A DNA stretch of 64,000 nt from Lichenicoccus sp965213775 (GTDB lineage Bacteria > Pseudomonadota > Alphaproteobacteria > Acetobacterales > Acetobacteraceae): positions 1 to 64,000 of the forward strand of contig CBDCAC010000005.1 of the NCBI GenBank assembly GCA_965213775.1. The letters run 5' to 3'. Positions 10,893 through 19,346 of this stretch are shown in pieces. The translations under genes and the position numbers were made by a program. The notes below the pieces were generated by a model. The model saw nothing but the letters and a program-made list of their open reading frames with translations. It ran no database searches and was not told the origin of the DNA. Each line of letters begins with the position of its first letter. Positions within the stretch are counted from its first letter, which is position 1.

Positions 10893-11551
10893 CCCTCGGC
10901 CAATATCACGCGCGGCGGCCGCCGGCCAAGCAAGCCGCGCCGACGTGGACGCCGCGTCGGCCGCTTCAGGTTCGTGGTGGTCTCCGCGGCGGCCGGCATA
11001 GACATCGTCGGTGGTGTTCGTGCTCAGCCCTTGGAGCCCGTGTCGCTCCCGAAGATCGCGACCTAGTGCCCTGCCTCCGAAGTTCGCGAGCGGATTCCGG
11101 AGCCGAGCAGGCCACCATCTTGTTGATGAGGCTGGTGTCCACTTGGGATCAGAAGTCTTGCGGACTTCTGATGCGGGACACGAGGGCATCTTCCGCCTCC
11201 GGCCGAACCGTCGGGCCGCACCCACACCTCTCCGGCTCCACCGTCCGCCGGCCGGAGCGCGTCGGCCGCATGGGATCGGAGCGCCTAGGTCGTGGGCTTC
11301 ACATGTGCTGGCCGCCTGGCAGCCGGCGGCGGAGATCATCCGGCTCGCTATCGCCGCAGGCCGCTGGTATTCGCCCGTGCGACCATATGGCCCCGGAAGC
11401 GGTTTGCCTCGATGGCACGTCCAACGGGCTGATGAGGAAGCCTGTGGCTCTGTCTGTCACCGCTTTCCCGTGAACGACCGAGAAACGGGGGATCAATCGA
11501 GACCTTGCGAAATATCGCGACGAAAGCGCCTTCACGGATCAGGATGGACGA
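10893..11551. other. 659-base gene-poor stretch
   Basis: No open frame here has the codon pattern of the neighbours, and no tRNA or recognised riboswitch is seen. It is less G/C-pure than flanking genes and contains one strong palindrome (11135-11181). The only long frames run into the following transporter gene in the wrong phase. A promoter for the transporter must lie in the last part, but I could not place one with confidence. A degraded mobile element is possible but I recognise no transposase remnant. Confidence 0.6.
11135..11181. repeat. Long nested palindrome in the gene-poor gap
   Basis: An exact 10-bp inverted repeat (ATCAGAAGTC at 11148-11157 and GACTTCTGAT at 11163-11172) has a 5-base loop, ttgcg. 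Outside it a second exact pair, GTGTCC (11135-11140) and GGACAC (11176-11181), continues the dyad across an asymmetric internal loop of 7 and 3 bases. It is unlike the GC-rich hairpins of the repeat family elsewhere in the window. Confidence 0.75.
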
Positions 11552-12442
11552 ATGTCGGATCCGCTATGGCTTCCCGCGACCATAGCGGCATCGATGTTTC
11601 AGGTCGGTCGCAACGCCTTGCAGCGCGGCGTGATGACCTCTTCCGGTCCGTGGGGGGCAACCCTCGTGCGCTTCCTGTTCGGCCTGCCGTTCTCGATCGG
11701 GTTCGTCGGAATCACGCTTCTGATCGTACCGGATGCCGATCCGCACTGGTCGGAAGCCTTCTGGCTGTCGGCGAGCGTCGGTGCGGGAAGTCAAATCTTG
11801 GCGACTGCCGCGCTGCTGAGTGCGATGCACCGATCCGGCTTCGCCGTGGGCACCGCGCTCCAGCAAAGCTCGCTGCCGCTCGCCGCGTTGTTCGGCCTCG
11901 TCATCTACGATGACCGTATCAGCGGCATTGCTTGGCTCGGCGTGGGAGTCACGACGACCGGATTGGCAGCTCTCGGCTGGCCGTCACCGCGTCAACTTCG
12001 CGCCTCCCTCACGGGATCGGCGTTCGGCCTCGTGTCGGGCCTGTTCTTCGGCTTCTCGCTGAATGCGTTCCGACACGCGTCGCTTGCGCTCGACACTCAG
12101 CATCCCGTGTTCGGTGCCATCGCTGCCGTGGCGGTGGTGCAGGCGATGCAGACCGTCGTGCTCGTCACGTTCCTGCTCTGGCGCGAGCCGGCGGCTCTTG
12201 CGGAGGTGCTGCGACGGTGGCGACCGTCGCTGGGAGCCGGCTTATGCGGCGCCTGCGCTTCGGTCGGCTGGTTCGTAGCTCTGGCCCTGTCGCCAGCCGC
12301 GCCTGTGCGGGCGCTCGGCATCATCGAAGCGCCGATCGCCGCCATCGCGGGACACAGGCTTTTCCGCGAGACGTTGAGCATCCGGCAGGTCGGCGCAGGC
12401 ATCGCGGTCATCTTCGGCGTTCTGCTCACGACGCTTTCCTGA
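11552..12442 (+). CDS. EamA/DMT-superfamily membrane transporter
   Basis: The 296-residue protein has about ten hydrophobic helices in two EamA repeats, for instance LVRFLFGLPFSIGFVGITLL, ISGIAWLGVGVTTTGLAALG in the first half and VGAGIAVIFGVLLTTLS at the end. These transporters export metabolites or drugs; the substrate cannot be read from sequence. ATG at 11552 is the first plausible start. It stands alone between a 659-base gap and about 250 empty bases. Third-position G/C looks lower than in neighbouring genes, which with its isolation suggests acquisition by transfer (inference). Confidence 0.85.
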   Translation: MSDPLWLPATIAASMFQVGRNALQRGVMTSSGPWGATLVRFLFGLPFSIGFVGITLLIVPDADPHWSEAFWLSASVGAGSQILATAALLSAMHRSGFAVGTALQQSSLPLAALFGLVIYDDRISGIAWLGVGVTTTGLAALGWPSPRQLRASLTGSAFGLVSGLFFGFSLNAFRHASLALDTQHPVFGAIAAVAVVQAMQTVVLVTFLLWREPAALAEVLRRWRPSLGAGLCGACASVGWFVALALSPAAPVRALGIIEAPIAAIAGHRLFRETLSIRQVGAGIAVIFGVLLTTLS

Positions 12443-12693
12443 ACCGCGTCTCGCCACCGCCGCTCGGTCGGCTGTCTCCTGACGAACATCGAGCGGGAAC
12501 CTGCTCGGGACAGGTGGCAGAGGCCGCTGCCGTTCCCGGATCGGTCTTCTCGAAGCGGTTCGATCGCCGCAGGAACGCCAAAATCGGCAGCTGACCGCGC
12601 CTGGATGATGGCCGCCGGCATGGGTGATCTCGGATCAGCGATGGCGGCTATCGACGTCCCCCCCTCCTCCCTTTCAACACGGTATCTCCGGGC

Positions 12694-12876
12694 TCAGGCC
12701 GCGACGTGGCGCGGACGATCGACGCAGACGCGGTGCGCGAGCTTGAGCAGCGAGCGCGCGCTGCTCGGCAGGCCGGCGCGGTCGGCCTGCTCGGCGAGGA
12801 TCAGCAGCTGGTGCGACAGGGTCAGCGGGCTGACCGGGAAGGCGGTGACGTCGCGCTCGACGGGGTGCGGCTGCAT
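12694..12876 (-). CDS. Small hypothetical protein (60 residues)
   Basis: A 60-residue frame begins with ATG at 12876 behind a good ribosome-binding site (AAGGAA, seven bases upstream). The product is helical and basic towards the end: LTLSHQLLILAEQADRAGLP then SARSLLKLAHRVCVDRPR. Hydrophobic positions recur with helix spacing, which supports a real protein. I do not recognise the family. It stands alone between the EamA gene and the queuosine operon; the T-rich stretch near 12970-12983 upstream may belong to its promoter. Confidence 0.55.
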   Translation of the reverse strand: MQPHPVERDVTAFPVSPLTLSHQLLILAEQADRAGLPSSARSLLKLAHRVCVDRPRHVAA

Positions 12877-13027
12877 CGGGATTTTCCTTGCTCGGGTTCG
12901 GTCGCGGCCGTGTTGGCCGTATCGAGACGATGCCGCAATGATCTTTCCGAAAGGTTAACGCGCCTGAGAGATGTCGCTTTTTTTCCTGCAACCGCTGGGC
13001 GAGCGCCTCTCCATCTAGAGACTCGTC

Positions 13028-13246
13028 TCACTCGCGGCGACGCAGCGCCCGCAGTCGTAGCGCCGAGGCCAGCGGCCGCTGCTGGTCGCGCTCACGGTCG
13101 ATGCGCGCCACCAGCGCCGAGAGGGTGCAGCCCTCGGCCTGCGCCAGCTGCTCCAGCGCGTGCCAGAACTCGGTCTCGAGCGCCACCGAGGTGCGGTGGC
13201 CGGAGAGCGACAGGCTTCGCTTGAGCAGCCAGTGCCGCCCGCTCAC
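13028..13246 (-). CDS. Ribbon-helix-helix domain protein (RHH_4/COG4321-like)
   Basis: A 72-residue protein of the ribbon-helix-helix type: a beta strand LLKRSLSLSGHRTSVAL followed by two helices (ETEFWHALEQLAQAEGCT and LSALVARIDRER) and an arginine-rich tail. Such proteins bind DNA as dimers through the paired strands, so this is probably a transcription regulator, target unknown. It starts at GTG 13246, overlapping the queG stop as GTGA, so it is the last gene of queA-tgt-queG and translated with it. Longer in-frame extensions upstream only read queG out of frame. Confidence 0.82.
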   Translation of the reverse strand: MSGRHWLLKRSLSLSGHRTSVALETEFWHALEQLAQAEGCTLSALVARIDRERDQQRPLASALRLRALRRRE

Positions 13247-14295
13247 CCGGCCTCCAGCCGCGACAGCGCCCAGGCCGCCGCCTCCGCCACCACCGGGTCC
13301 GCATCCGCGGCCAGCGGCCGGGCCGCTTCGGCGAGCGATGCGTCGCCGGAATTGCCGATCGCGATCAGCACGTTGCGCACGAAGCGGTCGCGGCCGATGC
13401 GCTTGATCGGCGAGCCGCTGAACAGGGCGCGGAAGCTCGCGTCGTCCAGCCGGACCAGGTCCGCGAGGCTCGGCGCGCGCAGCGCCTCGCGGGCGCGCAG
13501 CTTGGCCTCGCGCGCGGTGCCGGCGAAGCGGTTCCACGGGCATGCCGCCAGGCAGTCGTCGCAGCCATAGATCCGGTTGCCGATCGCGCGTCGGAACTCG
13601 TGCGGGATCGGCCCGGCATGCTCGATCGTGAGGTAGGAGATGCAGCGGCGTGCATCGAGCCGGTACGGCTCTGGAAAGGCCTGGGTCGGGCAGGCGCGCA
13701 GGCATGCGGTGCAGCTGCCGCAGCTGCCCGCGGGAGCCGGCGAACGCGGCAACTCCAGCGTGGTGTAGATCTCGCCCAGGAACAGCCACGAGCCGTGCGC
13801 GCGCGACACCAGGTTGGTGTGCTTGCCCTGCCAGCCCAGTCCGGCGCGCTCGGCGAGCGGCTTCTCCATCACCGGCGCGGTGTCGACGAACACCTTGACC
13901 TGCGCCGCCTCCGCCGCCGCACCCGCCTTGACCACGAACTGGGCGAGGTGCTTGAGCTTTCCCTTGACCACCTCGTGATAGTCCCGGTTGCGGGCATAGA
14001 CCGAGATGCCGCCGCGACCCGGATGCCCCTGCACCGCGCGCGGATCCTCCTCCGGCGCGTAGGACAGGCCGAGTGCGATCACGCTGCGCGCCTCCGGCCA
14101 GAGAAGCCGCGGGTCGGCACGCTGCTCCTGCCGCTCGGCGAGCCAGCCCATCTCGCCGTGGGCGCCGCTGGCCAGGAAGTCGGCGAGCCGCATCCGCGCC
14201 TCCGGCCCGAGCCGCGCCTCGGTGAAGCCGACCGCATCGAAGCCGAGTGCCAGGGCGCGATCCCTGATGCGGTCGCCGAGCGAGGGCGGGCTCAT
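13243..14295 (-). CDS. queG: Epoxyqueuosine reductase
   Basis: This 350-residue cobalamin-dependent iron-sulfur enzyme carries out the last step of queuosine synthesis, reducing epoxyqueuosine in tRNA. Two 4Fe-4S motifs are clear: CGSCTACLRACP and, further on, CDDCLAACPWN. The N-terminal cobalamin-binding half includes ALGLSYAP and SVYARNRDYH, and a HEAT-like C-terminus (FVRNVLIAIGNSGD) follows. The ATG at 14295 overlaps the tgt stop (ATGA). Its stop in turn overlaps the GTG of the RHH gene. Confidence 0.95.
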   Translation of the reverse strand: MSPPSLGDRIRDRALALGFDAVGFTEARLGPEARMRLADFLASGAHGEMGWLAERQEQRADPRLLWPEARSVIALGLSYAPEEDPRAVQGHPGRGGISVYARNRDYHEVVKGKLKHLAQFVVKAGAAAEAAQVKVFVDTAPVMEKPLAERAGLGWQGKHTNLVSRAHGSWLFLGEIYTTLELPRSPAPAGSCGSCTACLRACPTQAFPEPYRLDARRCISYLTIEHAGPIPHEFRRAIGNRIYGCDDCLAACPWNRFAGTAREAKLRAREALRAPSLADLVRLDDASFRALFSGSPIKRIGRDRFVRNVLIAIGNSGDASLAEAARPLAADADPVVAEAAAWALSRLEAG

Positions 14296-15416
14296 GGCGC
14301 GGGGTCGCCGCGTGACCAGCCCGCGCGCAGGGCCTCGGCATGTGCCGCCAGCCGGCGCTCCAGGATCGCCGCGCGGATGCCGCGCATCAGCGACTGGTAG
14401 TAGGTCAGGTTGTGCCAGGTCAGCAGCATCGGCCCGAGCATCTCGTCGGCACGGAACAGGTGGTGCAGGTAGCCGCGGCCGTGCCTGGCGCAGGCCGGGC
14501 ACGCGCAGCCCGGCTCGAGCGGCGCCGGGTCCTCGGCGTGGCGGGCGTTGCGCAGGTTGACGGTGCCGCACGCGGTGTAGGCGCGCGCGGTGCGTCCGGC
14601 GCGGGTCGGCATCACGCAGTCGAACAGGTCGATCCCGCGCAGCACCGCGCCGAGCAGGTCGTCGGGCGTGCCGACCCCCATCAGGTAGCGCGGCCGCGCC
14701 GTCGGCAGCAGCGGCACGGTTGCTTCGAGCGTCTCGAACATCAGCGCCTGTCCCTCGCCGACCGCGAGGCCGCCGACCGCGTAGCCCTCGAAGCCGATCG
14801 CGACCAGCGCGCGCACGCTCTGCGCGCGCAGCTCCGGATCGGTGCCGCCCTGGACGATGCCGAACTGCGCGTAGCCCGGACGCGCCACGAAGGCGCTGCG
14901 CGAGCGCTCGGCCCAGCGCATCGACAGGCGCATCGCTGCCGCCACCGTCTCCAGGCTCGCCGGCAGCCGGGTGCACTCGTCCAGGCACATGGTGATGGTG
15001 GCGTCGAGTGCGTGCTGGATCTGCACCGAGCGCTCCGGGGTCAGCCGGTGCACGCTGCCGTCGAGATGCGAGCGGAACGTCACGCCGTCCTCGTCGAGCC
15101 GCCGCAGCGCGCCGAGCGACATCACCTGGAAGCCGCCGGAGTCGGTCAGGATCGGTCCCGGCCAGTCCATGAAGCGATGCAGGCCGCCGAGTGCCCGCAC
15201 GCGCTCGGCGCCCGGCCGCAGCATCAGATGGTAGGTGTTGCCGAGCACGATGCCGGCGCCGGTGCTGCGCACCGCATCCGCGGTCATCGCCTTGACCGTG
15301 CCGGCGGTGCCCACCGGCATGAAGCTGGGCGTCGGGACGCTGCCGTGCGCGGTGCGCAGCAGGCCGGCGCGCGCCTCGCCGTCCTGCGCCGCCCTGTCCC
15401 AGCCGAACTCGGTCAC
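14292..15416 (-). CDS. tgt: Queuine/preQ1 tRNA-guanine transglycosylase
   Basis: A 374-residue enzyme that exchanges guanine 34 in GUN-anticodon tRNAs for preQ1. The nucleophilic Asp lies in FDCVMPTRAGRTA, the base-binding Asp in LTDSGGFQVMSLG, and substrate residues in FGIVQGGTD and GGLAVGEG. The zinc ligands appear as C-A-C-x2-C (GCACPACARHG) with a downstream His. The start is GTG at 15416, overlapping the queA stop as GTGA. It is the middle gene of the queuosine operon. Confidence 0.96.
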   Translation of the reverse strand: MTEFGWDRAAQDGEARAGLLRTAHGSVPTPSFMPVGTAGTVKAMTADAVRSTGAGIVLGNTYHLMLRPGAERVRALGGLHRFMDWPGPILTDSGGFQVMSLGALRRLDEDGVTFRSHLDGSVHRLTPERSVQIQHALDATITMCLDECTRLPASLETVAAAMRLSMRWAERSRSAFVARPGYAQFGIVQGGTDPELRAQSVRALVAIGFEGYAVGGLAVGEGQALMFETLEATVPLLPTARPRYLMGVGTPDDLLGAVLRGIDLFDCVMPTRAGRTARAYTACGTVNLRNARHAEDPAPLEPGCACPACARHGRGYLHHLFRADEMLGPMLLTWHNLTYYQSLMRGIRAAILERRLAAHAEALRAGWSRGDPAP

Positions 15417-16486
15417 GGCGCGGGCGGCGCCCGGTGCAGCAGGCAGGCATCGCCGTAGGAGTAGAAGCGATACGCCGATGCGATCGCGTGCCGGTAGGCG
15501 GCCCTCATCGCATCGGTGCCGGCGAAGGCGCAGACCAGCATGAACAGGGTCGAGCGCGGCAGGTGGAAATTGGTCAGCAGCAGGTCGGCGGTGCGGAAGC
15601 GGTGGCCCGGGCGGATGAACAGCCGGGTCTCGGCATCGTGCGGCCGCACCACCCCGTCACCGTCACAGGCACTTTCCAGCAGGCGCAGGCTGGTGGTGCC
15701 GATGGCGACGATACGGCCGCCGGCCGCCCGCGTGCGGCCGATCGCCTCTGCCGCCGCCGCCGCCACCACGCCGCGCTCCGGATGCAGGGTGTGCGCGTCC
15801 ACGTCGTCGCCGCGCATCGGCAGGAAGGTGCCGGCGCCGACATGCAGAGTGACCGCGGTGCGCAGCACGCCGCGACGATCCAGTGCGGCGAGCAGCTCGG
15901 GGGTGAAGTGCAGCCCCGCGGTGGGTGCCGCGACGGCGCCGGGATGGCGGGCGAACACGGTCCGGTAGTCGCCCGCATCCTGCGCCGTCGGCCCCTGCGG
16001 CCGCACGATGTAGGGCGGCAGCGCCAGCGCCCCGGCGGCCTGCAGGAAGCGCTCGAAGCCGGCGCCCTCGCAGGAGAAGCGCAGGGTCGTGCCGCCATCG
16101 TCGTCGCGCGCGATCACCGCGGCGGTCTCCTCGGCGCCCTCGAAGCGCAGCGTGTCGCCGGCCCGGACGCGACGCGCGTTGCGCAGCAGCGCGTGCCAGG
16201 CGCCGTCGGCGAGCCTGCGATCCAGCGTGACGCCGACCCGGGCGGCGCCGCGTCGGGCCGCGAGCTGTGCCGGGATCACCGCGGTGTCGTTGGCGACCAG
16301 CAGGTCGCCGGCGCGCAGCAGCAGCGGCAGCTCGCGCACGATCCGGTCGGACAGGCGGCCCTGCGCCACCTCGAGCAGGCGCGCGGCGTCGCGCGGTCGC
16401 GCCGGCTGCTGGGCGATGCGCGCCTCGGGAAGCGCGAAGTCGAAATCCGCCGCCGAGAGCCCGGAGCCGGGAAGGGGTGACTGCAT
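15413..16486 (-). CDS. queA: S-adenosylmethionine:tRNA ribosyltransferase-isomerase
   Basis: The 357-residue enzyme transfers the ribosyl part of SAM to preQ1-tRNA to form epoxyqueuosine. Family segments are FDFALPEARIAQQP, LLVANDTAVIPAQL, AAPTAGLHFTPELL, HVGAGTFLPMR and NFHLPRSTLFMLVCAF. The start at 16486 (MQSPLPGSG) fits the family; a longer in-frame reading to 16552 adds 22 residues with no match. First gene of the queA-tgt-queG-RHH run; divergent from the lipoprotein gene across about 110 bases. Confidence 0.95.
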   Translation of the reverse strand: MQSPLPGSGLSAADFDFALPEARIAQQPARPRDAARLLEVAQGRLSDRIVRELPLLLRAGDLLVANDTAVIPAQLAARRGAARVGVTLDRRLADGAWHALLRNARRVRAGDTLRFEGAEETAAVIARDDDGGTTLRFSCEGAGFERFLQAAGALALPPYIVRPQGPTAQDAGDYRTVFARHPGAVAAPTAGLHFTPELLAALDRRGVLRTAVTLHVGAGTFLPMRGDDVDAHTLHPERGVVAAAAAEAIGRTRAAGGRIVAIGTTSLRLLESACDGDGVVRPHDAETRLFIRPGHRFRTADLLLTNFHLPRSTLFMLVCAFAGTDAMRAAYRHAIASAYRFYSYGDACLLHRAPPAP

Positions 16487-16597
16487 GGCGCCCCATGTGC
16501 CGCCGGCGGGCCGCGAAGTCGAGATGGGCACGCGTGCGAAAACGTTGCACAATCGTCATCGACTGACCGGGCGCCGCCCGCAGCGAGAGGGAGTCCG

Positions 16598-17029
16598 ATG
16601 CGACGATGGCTGTCCGCGATGCTGTGCCTGGCCGTGCTGAGCGGCTGCGCGGTCGAGGATTCCCGGCTCGCCCAGCGCGCCAGGACCAGGCTGCTCGGCA
16701 TGAAGGAGGTCGACCTGGTCGCCTGCCTGGGCAGTCCCGACCAGCATAGCGGCTTCCCCGGCACCGACGTGCTGACCTGGTATGCCGCCTCCAGCTCCTC
16801 GCTGAGCTTCTCTCTGCCGATCGTCGGCGGCCTCGCGGCTAACAACGGCGGCTACTGCCACGTCACCGTGCGCCTCGATGGCGGCCTGGTCACCCACCTC
16901 ATCTACTCGGGCGAGAAGAACGCGACCCTGGCGCCGGATGCCTATTGCGCGCCCATCCTGCGCAGTTGCCTCGCCGAGCTGCCGCCGCAGCCGGCCGGTG
17001 CGAAAGCAAGCCAAGGGCTCCGCCCTTGA
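16598..17029 (+). CDS. Small lipoprotein of unknown function
   Basis: The 143-residue product has a classic lipoprotein signal, MRRWLSAMLCLAVLSGC, so it should be lipidated at Cys17. The body (MKEVDLVACLGSPDQHSGFPG, then DVLTWYAAS and CHVTVRLDGGLVTHLIYSG) resembles the OmlA/SmpA-like fold of small envelope lipoproteins, but I cannot name it. Good ribosome-binding site (GAGGGAG). Its last residues (KASQGLRP) and stop codon are encoded by the intergenic hairpin repeat at 17011-17058, so the C-terminus may have been rewritten by the repeat. Confidence 0.8.
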   Translation: MRRWLSAMLCLAVLSGCAVEDSRLAQRARTRLLGMKEVDLVACLGSPDQHSGFPGTDVLTWYAASSSSLSFSLPIVGGLAANNGGYCHVTVRLDGGLVTHLIYSGEKNATLAPDAYCAPILRSCLAELPPQPAGAKASQGLRP

Positions 17030-17058
17030 CCCGCTGGGGCCGGCGGCCCCGGACCCCA
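17011..17058. repeat. Multi-hairpin intergenic repeat, copy 3 (short, two stems)
   Basis: Two stems, CAAGGGC/GCCCTTG (17012-17028) and GGGGCC/GGCCCC (17036-17050), are joined by the family spacer acccgct. The block covers the end of the lipoprotein gene, including its TGA, and lies between that gene and convergent psiE. It probably ends both transcripts. Confidence 0.75.
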
Positions 17059-17064
17059 GTCCGG

Positions 17065-17553
17065 TCAGAGCAGGCGAAGCGGGCGGGCCGCGGGATCGGC
17101 GGCGGTGTCCAGCAACGCGCGGCGATCCTGGTCTCGGACCAGCCAGTACACCACGCCCAGCGCCAGGATGGCGGAGGCTAGCGCGAGCATCTCCGCGGGC
17201 GCCGTCACCTTCAGGTCCAGGATGATGAACTTGCGCGTCACCGCCAGCAGCGCGATCAGCACGATCGACCGCACCCGGACCACGCTCTCCTGGCGCGCCA
17301 GCCCGACCAGCAGCGAGTGCTTGAACTCGAGCGCGATGATCACCGTGAAGACCATCCCGAACAGGCTCTGGAACACCTGCTGGTTGGAGGGATCGAGCTG
17401 GTCGGCGAGCAGCAGCACGAGCACCGACAGCGCGAGATGCCAGCTCGCCGAGGCCACCACGATGACGATGATCAGCGTCAGCACCAGCACCACGAGATGC
17501 TCGAAGCGCTCGTACAGGTTCAGGCGGGAGAACAGCTTCCAAATGCCGCGCAT
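17065..17553 (-). CDS. psiE: PsiE-family inner-membrane protein
   Basis: A 162-residue membrane protein with four hydrophobic helices (LVVLVLTLIIVIVVASA, HLALSVLVLLLADQLD, VRSIVLIALLAVTRKFIIL, LALASAILALGVVYWLV). The segment FGMVFTVIIALEFKHSLL and the helix order match PsiE, the phosphate-starvation-inducible protein of enterobacteria, whose molecular role is unknown. No Pho box was recognised upstream, so induction by phosphate starvation is not shown here. Convergent with the lipoprotein gene; downstream of sulfite reductase with a 87-base gap. Confidence 0.85.
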   Translation of the reverse strand: MRGIWKLFSRLNLYERFEHLVVLVLTLIIVIVVASASWHLALSVLVLLLADQLDPSNQQVFQSLFGMVFTVIIALEFKHSLLVGLARQESVVRVRSIVLIALLAVTRKFIILDLKVTAPAEMLALASAILALGVVYWLVRDQDRRALLDTAADPAARPLRLL

Positions 17554-17640
17554 AGTATGGACCGGTCGCCTGACCCGGTCAGTAGCCGCAACGCCCGCCG
17601 CTGACCAGGGCGCGCCCGACCGCGCGCCGTGACCGGGCGA

Positions 17641-19344
17641 TCAGGCGGCCTCGCTGTCCGCGTCGCCGGTGAGGCCGAGCAGCGCGTCGCGGCCGAGCCG
17701 CGTGCAGAAGTCTCCGAACCCCTCGCTGCCCTCGCGATGCAGCGCGAACGCCGCCAGCATCGGCGCGAACTTGGCGCCGAGATCGCCGTAGGCCACGCGG
17801 TCGAGCAGGCGGAACGACAGCCGGGTGCCATTGAAATCGCCACCGACATAGACCGCGTAGTAGCCGGGGACCCGGCCGACCAGGCCGATATCGCCGGCGT
17901 ACGAGCGCGTGCAGCCGTTCGGGCAGCCGGTCACGCGCAGGCTGATCCGCTCCTGCGACAGGCCGTAGCGCGCCAGCAGCCCCTCGAACATCGCGACCAT
18001 CGGTCCCTGCACGCGCTCGGCCTCGGTCAGCGCCAGGCCGCAGGTCGGCAGCGCCGGGCAGGCCAGGGCGAAGCGCGCGAGCGGCGTCAGGCTCTCGGCG
18101 GCGGCGACGCCGTGCTCGCGGAGCATGTCCTCGACCGCCTCGCGGTCGGCGGGACGGAGGTTCGAGAGCAGCACGTTCTGCTGCGGCGTGAACACCGGCG
18201 CGCAGCCGAACCGGGTCACGATCGCGCGCAGCGCGCTGCGCAGCCGCACCCCGTCCGCATCCTGGATACGCCCCGAGAGCACCGGCAGCCCGAGCCAGAG
18301 CAGCCCGTCGCCCTGCTCGTGCCAGCCGAGCAGGTCCGGCACGTCGAGCGCGGGCAGCGGACGCGGCGGCGTCAGCTTGCGGCCGAAATAGCCGGCCAGC
18401 GTCTCGCGGGTCCAGTCGATGCCGCGATCCTGGACCACGTATTTCAGCCGCGCGCGACGGCGGTCGGTGCGGTCGCCATGGTCGCGCTGCAGCCGGATCA
18501 CCGACTCGCAGATCGCCAGCAGCTCCTCGGGCGGCACGAAGCAGATCGGGGTCGCGAGCCGCGGGAAGGTGCGCGGGTTGTTGTGCGTCATGCCCAACCC
18601 ACCCCCGACGGCGATGCTGTAGCCCTCCAGCCGGTCGCCGTCGAAATGCGCGATCACGCCGAGATCGTTGGACAGCACGTCGACGCTGTTGTCGTCCGGC
18701 AGGGCGACGCCGATCTTGAACTTGCGCGGCAGGTAGGTGGCGCCGTACAGCGTCTCCTCCTCGTCCGCACCGGCGACCGGCTCCTCGTCGAGGAAGATCT
18801 GGTAGTACGCGCGGCTGCGCGGCAGCAGCGCCTGCGACAGCATGCGCACGTCGTCCGCGACCCGCGCGTGGCGCGCATCGCGCCGCGGCGCCGGCGTCGA
18901 CATCAGGTTGCGCACCACGTCGCCGCAGGCCGACATGGTGGTCATCAGCCCGTGGTTGATCGCCGCGATCGAGGGCTTCAGCTCGCCCTTGAGGATGCCG
19001 TGGAACTGGATCCCCTGGCGGGTGGTGATGCGCAGGGTGCCGTTAGCATAGTGGTCGGCGATCGCGTCGAGTGCGAGATACTGCGCCGCGTCCAGGACAC
19101 CGCCCGGGATGCGCACCCGCACCATGAACTGGTATTCCTTCTCCAGCTTCTGCTGCTTGCGTGGCGTCGCGGTGTCGCGGTCGAACTGCTCGTAGCTGCC
19201 GTGGAACTTCAGCAGGTTGTAGGCATCCTCGCTGACCTGGATGCCGCCCTCGGCGAGCTCGTCGGCCAGCCGGCCGCGAAGCCCCTGGCTCGCGACCTTG
19301 AGGGTCTCTACCCCCGACAGCTTCTGCTCAGGCACCGTCGACAT
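17641..19344 (-). CDS. cysI: Assimilatory sulfite reductase, siroheme subunit
   Basis: A 567-residue nitrite/sulfite-reductase family hemoprotein (E. coli CysI 570) that reduces sulfite to sulfide with six electrons. The four cysteines holding the 4Fe-4S/siroheme centre are seen as CPALPTC near residue 430 and TGCPNGC near 472. Substrate-binding arginine and lysine segments occur in LRITTRQGIQFHGI and the central GGGLGMTHNN. The start at 19344 (MSTVPEQKLSG) lies 2 bases after the peroxiredoxin stop; the longer frame upstream only reads that gene out of phase. No flavoprotein partner (cysJ) is in the window, so the electron donor is unknown. Confidence 0.93.
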   Translation of the reverse strand: MSTVPEQKLSGVETLKVASQGLRGRLADELAEGGIQVSEDAYNLLKFHGSYEQFDRDTATPRKQQKLEKEYQFMVRVRIPGGVLDAAQYLALDAIADHYANGTLRITTRQGIQFHGILKGELKPSIAAINHGLMTTMSACGDVVRNLMSTPAPRRDARHARVADDVRMLSQALLPRSRAYYQIFLDEEPVAGADEEETLYGATYLPRKFKIGVALPDDNSVDVLSNDLGVIAHFDGDRLEGYSIAVGGGLGMTHNNPRTFPRLATPICFVPPEELLAICESVIRLQRDHGDRTDRRRARLKYVVQDRGIDWTRETLAGYFGRKLTPPRPLPALDVPDLLGWHEQGDGLLWLGLPVLSGRIQDADGVRLRSALRAIVTRFGCAPVFTPQQNVLLSNLRPADREAVEDMLREHGVAAAESLTPLARFALACPALPTCGLALTEAERVQGPMVAMFEGLLARYGLSQERISLRVTGCPNGCTRSYAGDIGLVGRVPGYYAVYVGGDFNGTRLSFRLLDRVAYGDLGAKFAPMLAAFALHREGSEGFGDFCTRLGRDALLGLTGDADSEAA

Positions 19345-19346
19345 CC

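Noticed and set aside
11011..11913. 300-residue frame across the gene-poor gap into the EamA gene, considered as a transposase remnant
   Set aside because: No DDE, HTH or other transposase motif, and it overlaps the real transporter frame in the wrong phase.
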